Assembly: GCF_040802235.1 (NCBI RefSeq)
Contig: NC_133164.1
Span: 111,370,302 to 111,434,301, forward strand
From: Manis javanica
Taxonomy: Eukaryota; Chordata; Mammalia; Pholidota; Manidae
Direction: 5' to 3'
DNA: 64,000 bases
The position numbers were made by a program, and so were the translations under genes. Under the pieces are notes generated by a model. It made no database searches and was not told where the DNA came from. It saw only the letters and a list, made by a program, of their open reading frames with translations. Positions 23,801-34,475 of this stretch are shown piece after piece (position 1 is the first letter of the stretch; each line of letters begins with the position of its first letter).

Positions 23801-25985
23801 GGCAATTGCAGACAGCAACCCAATTGTGTAGGTAATAACTACAAGTATGTTTTAGGACAGGCATAAAAAGGATCAGGAAAAATGCCCTCGTCCCTTGGGG
23901 GCAATTACCCTGGAGGGGTGAGATTATGGAGGACCACAGTTCTAGGTCATACATCGCTATACTGCAAAACATGCAAAGAGCAAGTACTGCTATCATCATA
24001 AAAAAGTAAAGCTTAAAAAAGTAAGGTTTTTCTCTTTCTTGTACCCTTTTCCTTATAGAAACTGAAAAGCAAGATGCCTCTTCACACACGTCTCTGGAAG
24101 GAAAAAGCCTTTCCCCTCACCATCAAAGCAATTTCCTTTAGACTCCAATCCCCTCAGGTGTAGAGTCCTGAGAAGTGTGGCTGAACCCTCATTTCTTCAG
24201 GGCACAGCAAGTTAAACACCGTCCCCAGCAGCAACCCAGGCTCCACAAGATGAAGGCTAACATCACATCAAATGTACCCATGTGGGCACATACCAAATGT
24301 GCCAGGACAGCCAAACAGAGTCAAGCTGTATGTAAGAGATAAATATACACCTTATGATGACACAAGTCATTTTAATGGAAGACCAGGAAAATTGTGCTAA
24401 AAAATCAAGGAAGGAGTCACTGAAGAGGCAGGGCTTGGAGGTGCAGCTTGAACCAGAGCTGGGTGACTAAGGGGTGGTCTACCCTGGAGCCCCTAACACA
24501 TGCACACATGCCCATTCCCCACCCTCCAGCCCTGACTGCCCAGAAATGGCCAAGACCTCAACCTCCTCCTGTCTGGGACAGCAGGGGTGAAGCATGTCGT
24601 TTTAAGCATCCTGTGTCACTGACCTCGGTGTGCACTCCACATATAATTTCCAAGCATGCCATGACTTGAAAATGTTCTCCCCAAATATGGGAGAACTCTG
24701 GGAGAGTCCTTGGGATGTTGGGGGTAGAAGTGCTGGGTAAGCAGGATCCTTTCATGACTTAAGAACTTAAATATCTATTCCTTTATCCTAATAGGGTGCC
24801 ATGCTCACAGTGCTGTCAAGCTCTGAAAACGTATTAAAAATTCAGAGGTTACTTATTGAAGGATTCATGGCCTGCCAGCCTCCAATTCAAAGAAATCCCT
24901 TTTTGAAAACCTAAGGAGTACATCCATCCACAAAATGCAATTTCTTCTCTTACTTTATAATTTCTATGATTTAATCAGTATAATTGCTGCCATTAACACT
25001 CAAAATATGCAGTTACATGTAACTATGTGTTACATATAAACATATTTGGGGACTGCCCGTTTAAGGCCATATGGGGGTGTGAGTATATTGTTCCAGTATA
25101 TTGCATAAAGTTAATTCAAACCTATAAAAAGCCTTGTTTGCTGGGGTCTGAGAAGTTCTTTCAGTTTTCAGAGGGAGGACTAAAGAGTTTAAGAGAAACA
25201 TAAAAAAGAAATGTCAATTCCACTGACATCCCTCTTAAAAAATTAAGAGAATCTCTGTCAGCACACAGATTTCCAGTCACAATATGTGGAAAAACTATTT
25301 GATGCTTGCAGGGAAAGAAACACAGGTTGACATGGAAAAGCTCTCATTTATATATCCTGAGCCATGTTTGTATCTTGGGAGAAGTTTCGTGCAGTGTGGG
25401 AACAAAGCAAAAAAAAATTTTTTTTTAATGCAAAGGTCACTAAGTACCTCCAAACAAGCTAAGAACCTGAAATAAATGAGAATTTGCACCATAAGATTTA
25501 GAACTGATCAGCTTCAACAGCATACAAAGCATGAGGAATGGTCTACCCTTCTCGATCCATCTCAGCAGGCACCATCCCACATGGAGTGGAAAGGAGATGC
25601 CACAAGAAAGAACAGGACCTAGACAGCCACCGTGGTTATGGCCCTGTTACCAAAGCAGTAGGCAAGCTGGCTCCACCCTTCTGCACCCCAACTCCCCCAC
25701 CCCATTAAGGGGGAGAGGGGTGTGTGTCTGTGTGAGAGAGAAAGAGAAAAATAAAGAAAGAGCAGGACCTAAACAGGTAAAGGGTGGTGGGCACCAGGCT
25801 CACTCATGGCCCGCCAGCACAAGCTCTAGTTGTAAATTTCCCTTGGGAGGGGCAGGGACCTGCAGCAATTGCAAAAAAAAAAAAAAAAGCATGAGAACCC
25901 AGGCTTGGTGGCCCCAGAATGAAGGCAGACCATTTATCCTCTAGCTACGACCCAGGCTGCTCACCTCCTTCTAGTTTTGCTCCAA
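20831..25985. other. CCBE1: Intronic stretch, largely unassigned
   Basis: AT-rich intronic DNA. It includes a 5-unit CAA run near 21180, an A/T hairpin at 21962-21989, A- and T-runs at 25409-25428 and a 16-A run near 25875. A purine-rich GT/GA tract lies at 25710-25760. No exon or named repeat was recognised. Confidence 0.5.
21962..21989. repeat. Perfect A/T-rich inverted repeat (13-bp arms, 2-nt loop)
   Basis: AAAAAAAATGTTT at 21962-21974 is followed by AA and its exact reverse complement at 21977-21989. It could form a hairpin. It could also simply be two abutting homopolymer tracts, so a function is not implied. Confidence 0.8.
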
Positions 25986-26155
25986 GGTTTTCAACCTTGG
26001 CAGCATATTGGAATCATGCAAGGAGCTTTAAAAATTCCTGGTACGTGGCACCCACCTCCAGAGCTTTTGATGTAACTGGTCTAGTGTACCATCTGGACAG
26101 ATTTGTTTTTCTTAAAAGTCCAGTTGATCCCAATGGGCCATCTGAGCTGTGAATC
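25986..26155 (+). mobile_element. MER5-like hAT-Charlie element
   Basis: TTTTCAACCTTGGCAGCATA, TTGGAATCATGCAAGGAGCT, TTTAAAAATTCCTGGTACGT and CCAGAGCTTTTGATGTAACT, followed by CTGTGAATCACTCC, follow the layout of MER5-type non-autonomous hAT elements ('gttctcaaccttggctgcacattggaatcacctgggg...'). The copy is diverged and non-coding. Confidence 0.65.
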
Positions 26156-26227
26156 ACTCCCTAGGTCTTTAGAAGGAAGCAAAGAACAGCCAACAGGAAA
26201 CAGCCCAGGCACGACGCACTGATGGCC

Positions 26228-26355
26228 AGGACAGTGCTTCTCAATTGAATGTGCATAGGCAACAGCTAGGGACCTTGTTAAAGTGGAGATTCAGATTCTG
26301 TAGATCTGGGGTGTGGCCTCAGCACCTGTATTTCTAACAGCAAGGTACAGACATC
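26228..26355 (+). mobile_element. Second MER5-like hAT-Charlie fragment
   Basis: ACAGTGCTTCTCAATTGAAT, GGGACCTTGTTAAAGTGGAG, ATTCAGATTCTGTAGATCTG, GGGTGTGGCCTCAGCACCTG and TATTTCTAACAGCAAGGTA match the left two thirds of a MER5-type element in the same orientation as the copy just upstream. Confidence 0.7.
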
Positions 26356-26606
26356 CAACCTAAGGGGTAGGGCAGATTACAGCCACCACCATCTGGCACC
26401 ATTCTGTCGAGACAGGTTCCACAGAACTGAATGTCACATACACTTTGGTTTATACCTGATTGTAGATCAAGTTTAATCCTTTTCTTTCTTCAGTAGTATT
26501 GCTAAAGGCACTTTAATTTCACTAGATAACTCAGGATCACCATGGTGGACAGTGATAGATGGAAATTAGTGTGTATGAAGAATGTGTCTTTATTACATGG
26601 CCCTAG

Positions 26607-26963
26607 TGTGTGCTGGATTTCAATTTGCATTGTGTCCTTCCAAAATTTATGTGAAGTCCGAACTCCAGTACCTCCAAATGTGACTGCATTTAGTGATAGG
26701 AACTTTCACAGAGTGAAAAACAGGCCCTAATCCAATACAAAGTGGGGTCCCAGAAGAGGAAGAGATTAGTACACAGACACATACAGGGGGGAGACCCTAT
26801 GAGGACACCAGGTGACAGACACCTGGCAAGCCAAGGAGAAGCCTCAGAAGGGGTCAATCCTGCCAGCACCTTGGTCTCAGACATCTAGCCTCCAAAACTG
26901 AGAAAATTTCTGTGGTTGAGGCCTGGTCTTCAGTAGTTAAGGCAGTCCTAGCAAACTAACACA
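26607..26963 (+). mobile_element. MLT1-type ERVL-MaLR solo LTR
   Basis: TGTGTGCTGGATTTCAATTT, TGTGTCCTTCCAAAATTTAT, CTCCAGTACCTCCAAATGTG, GGCCCTAATCCAATACAAAG, CAGCACCTTGGTCTCAGACA, CTAGCCTCCAAAACTGAGAA and CCTAGCAAACTAACACA give the full MLT1 order, ending CA. No internal sequence adjoins. Confidence 0.88.
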
Positions 26964-26985
26964 GGCAGGTTGGCTCATGTGCCAA

Positions 26986-27196
26986 TTTTTTTTTGGTATA
27001 ATTAATATACAGTTACATGAGCAACACTGTGGTCACTAGATTCCCCCTATTATCAAGTTCCCACCACATACCCCATTACAGTCACTGTCCATCAGTGTAG
27101 TAAGATGCTGCAGAGTCACTACTTGTCTTCTCTGTGCTATACTGCCTTCCCCGTGCCCCACCCCACCACACAATGTGTGCTAATTGTAATGCCCCG
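26986..27196 (-). mobile_element. L1 3' end, minus strand
   Basis: A T9 run (the L1 poly-A, reversed) is followed by GGTATAATTAATATACAGTT, CCCCATTACAGTCACTGTCC, ATCAGTGTAGTAAGATGCTG and TGTCTTCTCTGTGCTATACT. This is the reverse complement of the same L1 3' UTR type as at 4421-5073. About 210 bp are present, and no target-site duplication was identified. Confidence 0.88.
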
Positions 27197-29369
27197 CCTG
27201 CTTATAACACTCTGCTTAAAGTCACTGCTGGAAAATGAGGCTGGCCTAGGTGTAGGTGAACTGGGGCTGGGGCTGGGGGTGTGTGGCACACAACGTATTT
27301 GTCCCGAGTAGGCTAATCCTGATGCAGCCATCACCTCACAGAGCACAAGTCCGGGAAACTCACTGCCTCTTTGTAACACTTTCACATTCCCATCATTCGC
27401 AGAGTAGACTTGCGGCACGTGCTAACATCTTGCTAGCACCTCTGCAGAAAAAAAATTTTGGTTACCACCATCCCTAGGTTGTATCCCTGCTTGAAGCAGA
27501 AGGGTTTCTCTTGCTGAAAGAATGCAGCTGGACCACACAGCAAATTTTAAGCTCTTAGCCCCCAAAGTGTGACACTAATCGGATGTATGCCAAGAATAAC
27601 TCAAAAAGTCCCAAAGGGCATCTTTGGCTCAAAATTCCTTTACTCAAAAGATAAGTTGAATTAAAATCCATAAATCCCATGAGGACAGAGGTTGGGGTTT
27701 TTTTTCTGCCTTATTCACAGATGTATCTTAAGTCTCTAGAAATGTGGTTGGCACACAACTAAATTCACAAGTATCTGAACGAACAAAAATTGTTGGTAAA
27801 ACTCAAATTGGCAAATGGCTTTAAGAAAAAGGACCTAGCCTGGCAGAAGAGAAGCTGCCGATGTTATAGCTGCTTAATAAGCATGATGACAGAATGAAGG
27901 CCTTTGCTCTCCAGATACGTAGCAGACACCCAGATGCAGGCAGACCCTCTAACTCACAAGAGCAGCGACAGCTCCACTGAGCAGGGTGGATAGGTTTGGG
28001 GAAACTGAAGGCACTGACACAAACTACTGATTGAAATGCACACTTTCTCCTGAGAAGATAAGAGCATTCTAGAATAAAGAGTGCCTTTGCTTTTTCCAGG
28101 GGCACCCACCCCAGCTCCACTAAAAGGAAGTTAATGTAGAAATCAGCCATCAACAACTTCAGGGACAAAGAAAAGCAACGGGACCCGGTCTCACAGGACA
28201 ACACATCAGTGAAAGTACAGCCTTTTGTGGAAAGTCCAATTGTTAGTTGTTTTCTTACCACCTTGTGCTATTTCTCCAAGAATGAATGAAAAGTGATACA
28301 GAACCTTTTCTTGGCCAACACCTCCACCTCTCCCCTTCCTCTAACACCTGTTCAAGTTCAAAAAAATAAGTGTGTGGGAGGGAGCCAGATCCTCTTTAAA
28401 ACTGCAATCCTGCACTTCAAAGCCAGTGTCTATAGAACAATTAACAAGCAGGAACTCCCAAGTCCTCTTCAGTTTAAAATAGCAAGATTGCAGAGTTAGC
28501 TGTGGCTGCCAAAATCAGTTAAACAGGTCAAGCTGGGAACCAATGAAGACAACAGCAGCATCTCCCAGAGGGGCAGGTAATCTCTGGTGTCTAAAAAAGC
28601 CTTCCTATAGCTCAGGTAGAAAAGGAAGCACGCTTGGATAGCAACAGAAGTTCTGGAAAGCCTAATATATTTAGGTCGACCCTTGTTTATGTGTGACGTT
28701 AACATGTTCACTCAGCCCGACAACGTGCATGGAGCACTGGCCAGGCATGAGCCTAGCCTCGGAGGCTACAGTCTTCAATGAGGGGCCATGCCCCCCAGCA
28801 AGCTGCCTGTCCGGTGGGAGAGTCTAACACAGGGAACCAGGCTGCCTCCACCATGCCCGTGGTGGAGGCAGGCCTCCCCTCTCACCCCCTGCTCTGTTCA
28901 CAACACTTGTACATCTTCATCATTCGGATGTGGAGTGTTGTCGTATATCCACAGCCGTTTCCTAAGGCCACATGCCCTGAATGTGCCTATTCAGAGCCAA
29001 CCTCCATACCTCTCTTAAGTCATGTTGGCCACAGAATAGAGAGGCAGAAGGGAGAGACCAGAACTGGGCTGAGGGCCTAAGGCTCTGATTTCTAGTCTTG
29101 TCTCTGCCAGTAAGATCCTTCATGACCCCAAGCAAGGGACAGACCTCCAACACCCTCTAAAAGGGGGTGACTGTGCCTTCTGCCTGCGCTTGTGGTCACC
29201 TCGTGTAGTCAGGAGGCAGGACACAAAAATGTGCTCATAACTTTCTCAAGGCACTAGGTTTCTGGGCTATCTATTTGGAAAAGCATCTAAAAACTGGCGT
29301 GACTGGTGTATAAACAGTTTCTAGCTGTGGTCTGAACTTGCTCTTTCAGAGATATCTATTGTAAAGCTC
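27197..29369. other. CCBE1: Intronic stretch without an assigned feature
   Basis: Nothing recognised with confidence. A 146-codon minus-strand frame (27821-28261) has no known domain or splice context. A short ancient-repeat-like string (CATGGAGCACTGGCCAGGCA) lies near 28728. Confidence 0.45.
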
Positions 29370-29570
29370 AAAACTCAGTGAGTGTCCACTGAGTACCTAC
29401 TACATGCACTCCACATGCTGGACTCGGTGATACTGGCCATGCACTTAGTATGTGTAAAAAATGTCACAGTAACCCTATAACTCCAGCATGCACAGGATCC
29501 TCATTTTACACAGACAGCTAAAGCACAGCAAACACACTGTTCAGTAGAGCTGGAACTCAAACTGGGGCAA
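29370..29570 (-). repeat. MIR-like SINE, minus orientation
   Basis: The plus strand reads CACTGAGTACCTACTACATG, GCACTTAGTATGTG, CAGTAACCCTATAACTCCAG, ATCCTCATTTTACACAGACA and TAGAGCTGGAACTCAAACTG, the reversed MIR block order. Confidence 0.65.
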
Positions 29571-30044
29571 AGAGTTTCTCTTGTGCATGTTTTGACATTA
29601 TCAAAGTCCTCAGTAGGAATTCTGCGACCGACCAGATGGCACATTCTATAGTCTTCCTGCCATGGTGCCTTAGCGTCCAGTACTTTCAATCCAGTGATGC
29701 AGCTCTAATTAAGTGAACTTTTTTGCTCTCAAGTTCCAAGTAAACACATTTACAGACACATGTTAACTTCCACGTTTTAACAGTATTTGGCAACACTTTT
29801 GTATTATCTCAAAGAAAAGTGGGAGTTTTTGTATCCTCAAATCATTTCCCATGAGAACATGACCCTGAGTAAGAACACTGACTAATAAGACATCGCAAGC
29901 TGGACAAATACAGCTGAGGGCCTCCACTGGGGGCCCCGGAGCCATAAAGCTAACACTCATAGCTGCATAAACACCTAATAATCTATGTTAATCATTAAAA
30001 AATTCCTGCCCATAAAGCAGTTGCTGCCTCTAATCTCTTTCCAT

Positions 30045-30122
30045 CAATATATTAGTATATAGTATAATTATATACTACATGCTATATAATATATAGTATG
30101 GTGATAATATATAATACATAGA
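30045..30122. repeat. AT-rich simple-sequence tract
   Basis: About 75 bp of imperfect TATATA/TAGTATA repeats with several short palindromes. Length is likely polymorphic. Confidence 0.85.
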
Positions 30123-30644
30123 AGAGTCTACATGACTTGGAAATCAATGACGCACCACCATACATCAGTTCAGTTTCAAAGACCTTCATCTAAAAATCAA
30201 GTCTGGAAACTGAGATCAAGGATTGTACCCTATTCTTCTGTGTTCACTTTCCAGGACTATTTTAAGCTCATAATAGATGCTCATATCCTTAATGGGTCAA
30301 AATTAGGATGTGTACAGAATTCTGGTTTACAGGATAAAAATCAAATTTCCTTGTTTCCTACATATTCCTATTTTCAGAAAGCTTTTAACACGTTATTTTG
30401 ATATGAGACCCAACAAAGGTAAACCCTTTGCTCAAACCACATGGTCTAAGGAGGAAAATCAACGTGTGGGAAAAACTCACAGCCACAAGAGAACTGATGC
30501 CAGGATAACTTTATGTGCTTGGTTTATAGACATTTGGTGTGATTTATCTAGACTTTAACTCTGAAATCTTAACTACTGGTAAGAGTACAGCCTAAATCAG
30601 ATTAAGATGCTGAGCAATATGTACTCTAAGCTTAAACTGTCATT

Positions 30645-30830
30645 GGCATTCATTCAACAAGTGTTTATTAAACTATGAGTACTTGGCACAATGTGCACTG
30701 GAGGTAAAACCTAGAAACAGACCCTGTGATTGAAGGGGAAATTCTTTGAGGAAGGGAAGCTATAACCCCATACAAACTAATTGTGTATAACAAACAGTTA
30801 ACTTTATATTAAGACAGATCTCAAGGGCAA
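30645..30830 (+). repeat. Old interspersed repeat, family not assigned
   Basis: CATTCATTCAACAAGTGTTT and ATTAAACTATGAGTACTTGG followed by TGCACTGGAGGTAAAACCTA match the left end ('attcattcaacaaatatttattgagcacctactatgtgcc') of the same ancient repeat as at 19655 and 10205. Confidence 0.6.
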
Positions 30831-30984
30831 TAGTAACTCAGGAAAACTACTGTGGCCATGGTGGATGCTGGAGTTTTCTATCAGACTGTCTTACATTTAT
30901 AGCCCTCTGAATTTATGGTCTTCTTCTTTACTTAGATCCCAGGATCTGAGAAGCTCAGCCTCATCTGTGGACACCTCTGAGATG

Positions 30985-31165
30985 ATGAAAGGGTACAGGC
31001 TTTGAAGTCAGACAAACCTGGGTTTGAATCTTGGCTCTCACGTGTATTAACTTTGTGACCTTGGGCAAGTTTACTTAATCCTTCCCCTGTAAAGTTGAGA
31101 ACACAAATGCTGCAAAGTGGCTGTGAGGATTAGAGATAATGTACAGGAAGTGCATAAAAGAGTGC
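30985..31165 (+). repeat. MIR SINE
   Basis: CAGGCTTTGAAGTCAGACAA, ACCTGGGTTTGAATCTTGGC, TTTGTGACCTTGGGCAAGTT and TGGCTGTGAGGATTAGAGAT, followed by AGTGCATAAAAGAGTGCTGA, are clear MIR core blocks in forward order. Confidence 0.9.
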
Positions 31166-33709
31166 TGAATGGAAAGTTGTCAGATGTAATACGAAAGGCT
31201 AGAGAGGAAAGATGCTTAGGTAAAAACCTGGTAAGACAAGTGTACAAAGGTGGCAGAAGGAGGGGTGCAGAACAAAGATTCTGAAGAACCCATCTTTTCT
31301 TCTCCATATCACTTAGGTCTCCATATGCTTTTAGATCAGATTAGACCCACCACTCATTTTAGTATTAAAAAACTGGAGGTTTTTAACTCACAAGTTCAGG
31401 AGTGCCTTCAAGCTTTCACTTGTGAACAGTTTAGCACCAAAAGATATGTGGTAAAGAGTGAGGCTAGTCAGCATTCTTCAAACAGTTCTACTTTACATGT
31501 AGCTTAATCAGGGGCAATCCAAGAGTTGAGTGTGGCTTCCTGGAAGCTGTAGCTTTAGGGTAACGTGGTAGAAGAGCTAACTACTTGCTCATCTGCAAGG
31601 CCTCCAAGCTCCGTGAAGATGTGTCTAAGCAGGTTTCCACCATGACCAGGTTGAGGACACTGAAGCTTGAGCAGTACTGCTCTCAAAACAAAAGCACAGC
31701 TCACAGGTGGATTCAGGAGGCCTGGGGAGGGGCTGGAGACTAACAAGCTCCTAAATGATCCCTATGCTGGTTTGCTACCTGGAACAGTAAAAGGTCTGTA
31801 AGGCCAGTGCAGACAATTCACAAACTAAGGCACACAGTAATCCTACAGTCTCGGGGTTCAAAAGCAAAATGCAGCAGCAAATGCCAACCATTTTTAAGAA
31901 CTTGCTAAGCTATGATAATAGTATAAAGCCAAAGCAGTACACACGAATTCTTAAGCTCCAGAAAGTTAAAACACACAGGGACTATTAACCATTTTTTCCA
32001 CTTGGAAACATCCTCTATTCCTAATTCCCCAAAACAAAGTTCTTTATCCTTCCTTACATAGCCTTTTTTGTTAGATCTCAAACTTTTCTGGATAGCTGTT
32101 AGTGAAAATACAAAGACGCTGCTAATCTTATCAAGAATCTTAGTGTGAAAGAAACAGCACGTTTGTTTTTTTTTAAACCTGGACAATAACAGTTAACAGC
32201 AGAACAAATGCAATCAGCTCCGAACACTAGTCAAGCACCAGTGGTTTCTGAAAAATCAGACATGCATTCCGTAACTGTCACTGATTTACGTGCAGTCAGA
32301 CCTTCAGAGACTGAATGAGCAAACCATCTCAGGGACACTTTCACGTTAAATCAGAGGTTTCGTACTGCAATGATAGGAAAACAATGTGTCCTAAGAAATA
32401 CTGTGGTCATGTGGATGAAACAGGGCTGGAACCAGGCAAGCAATCCCGGTGCCATCACCACCAGGTCATGTCCCCAGCTGGATGACTGACTGCTCACCCA
32501 GTTAGGCTCCTGTAACTCCCCTGTTGTTCAGTACTCGTTGACCCTGTCCTAGGGAAGGCAGCCCTTCCCAAGCTCAAGGAGTGACTGCTGATTCACTTGA
32601 TTGTTGATAGTCCACTGCTAACATTTTAAAGCATGGTATATGATGTAACAGATGATGCCTTTGTACCACTAAACTGCCCAGCCCTGAAAACACTTAGACC
32701 TGAACCTCTGAGCACCTGAGCTTACATTTCTTGCAGCTGAAAGCCTTGTGATTAATATTTGCTACAACATTATGAACAGGAAAACTTCCTTTTCTTTCAA
32801 GTTCACTTGTGGGGATTGCTGTGTTACCTTGTAATATCCAGTATTAGCCTGGTGCCCCAAACAGTGTATGAGTCCCAAAGACAGGAACAGTCTTAGTGTG
32901 TGATTCCAGTACCTTGCACAATACTTTGAAAAAGCAGACAACTGATAGGTGTTTATGGGTGCGTGCCTCCTCTATGAAGTGAAAGCACTGGAACTGAAGC
33001 CAAGAGTTTAATGGTGAACCCACCTGAAGGGGAGTTAAGTACCCTCCCCTTCAAAAAGCTGCAAAAGCAGGGGACGAGGATTCTTTTTGTTGAATAAGAA
33101 CCACCTGGGGCCCATTTTTCAGACTGATTCCCTCGCCCTATTCAGGCTTAGTTTAAATAAGCAACCCAGGTGACTGATTTAACAGGCATCCCATGATCTG
33201 GGGGGCCGCATTTTGATGAGCTGTTTTTCCTCAACAACCATATCAACTGCCTGCAATCCTCCATCTTTTTGTCCAGAGACCGAGAGTGTGACATACCGTC
33301 CCAGCAGAAGGTCAAAAGACAGCCAAGGGCTAAGTGTTTCTTTGTTGCTGACTCTGTATTTTCAAAACAGAACGCAGACGCAGCCACTCGTCTTTGCTAT
33401 GCCACACTGTTTACACACACAACCCAATCCGCTTTCCTTAATGAACTTTCAGCCTCTCCGACCTCCACCGCCCAAGTCTTCTGAGGAATCCGTAAGCAAC
33501 CTCAGGATCTCATGGCATAAACTCTCAGCGCAGGCTCGGTTACCGGTCGTTGCTCTGGCCCAAAATCCAAACACACACGCTTCGCACCGAGAATTCACCC
33601 GGCAGGTCCCTGCGCAACCGTGGACCCTAGTCCCCCGGCGCGTCTCCAAACCCCTCCTTTCCAACCAGCCAGGGAGCGCAGTGAGGGCTCTCTGAGCCCC
33701 AAGGCTTAC
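31166..33709. other. CCBE1: Intronic stretch next to CCBE1 exon 2
   Basis: Composition shifts from AT-rich to GC-rich towards 33.5 kb. A possible diverged MER5-like fragment lies at about 33090-33200 (ACCACCTGGGGCCCATTTTT, later GCAACCCAGGTGACTGATTT) but is too weak to call. The 160-codon plus-strand frame at 33213-33695 runs antisense to the intron start and has no recognised content. Confidence 0.5.
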
Positions 33710-33790
33710 CTGAAACACGTAGTAAGCTCGCCCGAGGGCTTCAGACACGGGTACTTGGTCGTGGCGATTTTGTTTTCTGAGCAGACTTCC
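33710..33790 (-). CDS. CCBE1: CCBE1 coding exon 2 (mature N-terminus, Cys-rich)
   Basis: Second coding exon of CCBE1, 81 nt on the minus strand. The acceptor is CTTCTCTTAG (AG at 33792-33791) and the donor CAG|GTAAGC (GT at 33709-33708). The first base completes the arginine codon split by intron 1. The exon then reads [17 protein letters not shown], then PSGELTTCF, and ends with two bases of the next codon, so 70 codons plus 2 nt are present in total. [11 protein letters not shown] and SGELTTC are conserved signatures of the CCBE1 N-terminus before its EGF domains, and three cysteines are visible. There is no stop, frameshift or splice-site damage. The EGF and collagen-repeat exons are not in this window. 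Phase, splice sites and protein match agree, so the call is firm. Confidence 0.95.
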
Positions 33791-34241
33791 CTAAGAGAAG
33801 TTGGAGAGGCTCCTTAGTTGACCGGCGGCGGCGGCGCGGAGGGCAGCGCGCGCCTGGGAATCCCTAGCGCGTGAGCATCGCCGGAGCCGCGTCCCCGCGC
33901 GCACAGCGGGCGCCGGTGCCGGAGCGCGGACGCCGAGCGGGCCCTGGGTCGGGGGCGGCCAGGCCAGGGACCGACGGCGCGAACCCAGACCGGGAAAGCA
34001 ACGCCGAAGAAACGCGGCACTGGAGAGCGCCCGGACCGCGGCGCGGAGGAATCCCGGAGCCCCGATCCTCTGACGGAGAAGCCCGGGCAGAAAGCGCGGA
34101 AGCGGTGACCTGAGAGCAGTCTAAATGTCGCCCAGGACCCTTAAGCCCCAGCCAGTGCCCAGCAGAGTAGGGGCGTGTGGGGAGAGCACCGCCCGCACCC
34201 CGCGAGCCAGGCGCGCACTCAGCAGGGCTGGCAGTCCTTAC
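33791..34241 (-). other. CCBE1: CCBE1 intron 1 (451 bp, GC-rich)
   Basis: Short phase-2 GT-AG intron between the two coding exons, lying wholly in the CpG island. The pyrimidine tract before the acceptor is modest (CTCTCCAACTTCTCTTAG). A candidate branch point, in the motif CAACTAAGG, sits roughly 25 nt upstream of the AG. Several long open frames cross the intron on both strands only because high GC content makes stop codons rare. Confidence 0.9.
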
Positions 34242-34372
34242 CTGTCGCCGTCCGCGGGCTCCTCCCGGTAGCTCCACGTGTGTCCCAGAGCCAGAAGCAG
34301 CAGCAGCGGGCCCAGGCTCCTGCACAGCTGCCGCCTCCACGCCCCTCCCCGGCTCGCTGGCGGCCGCACCAT
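34242..34372 (-). CDS. CCBE1: CCBE1 coding exon 1 (start codon and signal peptide)
   Basis: First coding exon of collagen and calcium-binding EGF domain-containing protein 1, a secreted extracellular-matrix protein known to act with ADAMTS3 in processing VEGF-C for lymphatic vessel growth. Read on the minus strand, ATG is at 34372-34370. It is followed by a basic N-terminus, then the hydrophobic core [13 protein letters not shown] and the stretch [10 protein letters not shown], ending in two bases of an arginine codon (131 nt, phase 2). Cleavage of the signal peptide is probably just before SYREE, at about residue 34. The donor is CAG|GTAAGG, with GT at 34241-34240. I chose this ATG over the in-frame upstream ATG at 34570 because the upstream extension is low-complexity Gly/Arg/Pro and because protein similarity to CCBE1, recalled from memory, begins here (MV-PP-SRGGA). 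The start context is mediocre: C at -3, G at +4. Identity is supported jointly with exon 2. Confidence 0.95.
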
Positions 34373-34460
34373 CAGGGAGGCTCGCGGCTTCTCCCCGGCG
34401 CCGGAGCCCTCTCCCCGCCCGCGCCCCGCTCCTCCGCGGCTGCCGCCGCCTTCCCTGCCG

Positions 34461-34475
34461 CCGGCAGGGGGCGCC
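34461..34475 (+). promoter_or_regulatory. CTCF-like motif in the CCBE1 promoter or 5' UTR
   Basis: CCGGCAGGGGGCGCC fits the CTCF core CCASYAGRKGGCRSY at 14 of 15 positions (G for A at position 3). It sits about 90 bp upstream of the CCBE1 ATG. GC-rich promoters give chance matches more often than other DNA, so occupancy is inferred, not shown. Confidence 0.5.

Larger units (their letters stand above)
1..33709 (-). other. CCBE1: 5' part of CCBE1 intron 2
   Basis: The canonical exon 2 donor opens an intron that runs leftward to the window edge. I looked for exon 3, expected to start KKCCKGYKF after completion of the split arginine codon, and found no match. This fits what is known of mammalian CCBE1, which has a very long second intron. 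The interval holds interspersed repeats (listed separately) and non-repetitive DNA. No other gene was recognised inside it. Confidence 0.8.

Noticed and set aside
27821..28261. 146-codon minus-strand open frame inside intron 2
   Set aside because: No similarity that I recognise and no poly-A tail or target-site duplication to suggest a retrocopy. One frame of this length is expected by chance in 64 kb.
33090..33200. Possible MER5-like element near exon 2
   Set aside because: Only two short blocks resemble the family, and their order and spacing are too degraded to call.
33213..33695. 160-codon plus-strand open frame
   Set aside because: No recognised domain. It lies antisense to the start of CCBE1 intron 2 in rising-GC DNA and has a generic Ser/Pro-rich composition.
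1..33709. CCBE1 exon 3 (KKCCKGYKF-type sequence)
   Set aside because: Looked for on the minus strand and not found. Probably outside the window because CCBE1 intron 2 is long.
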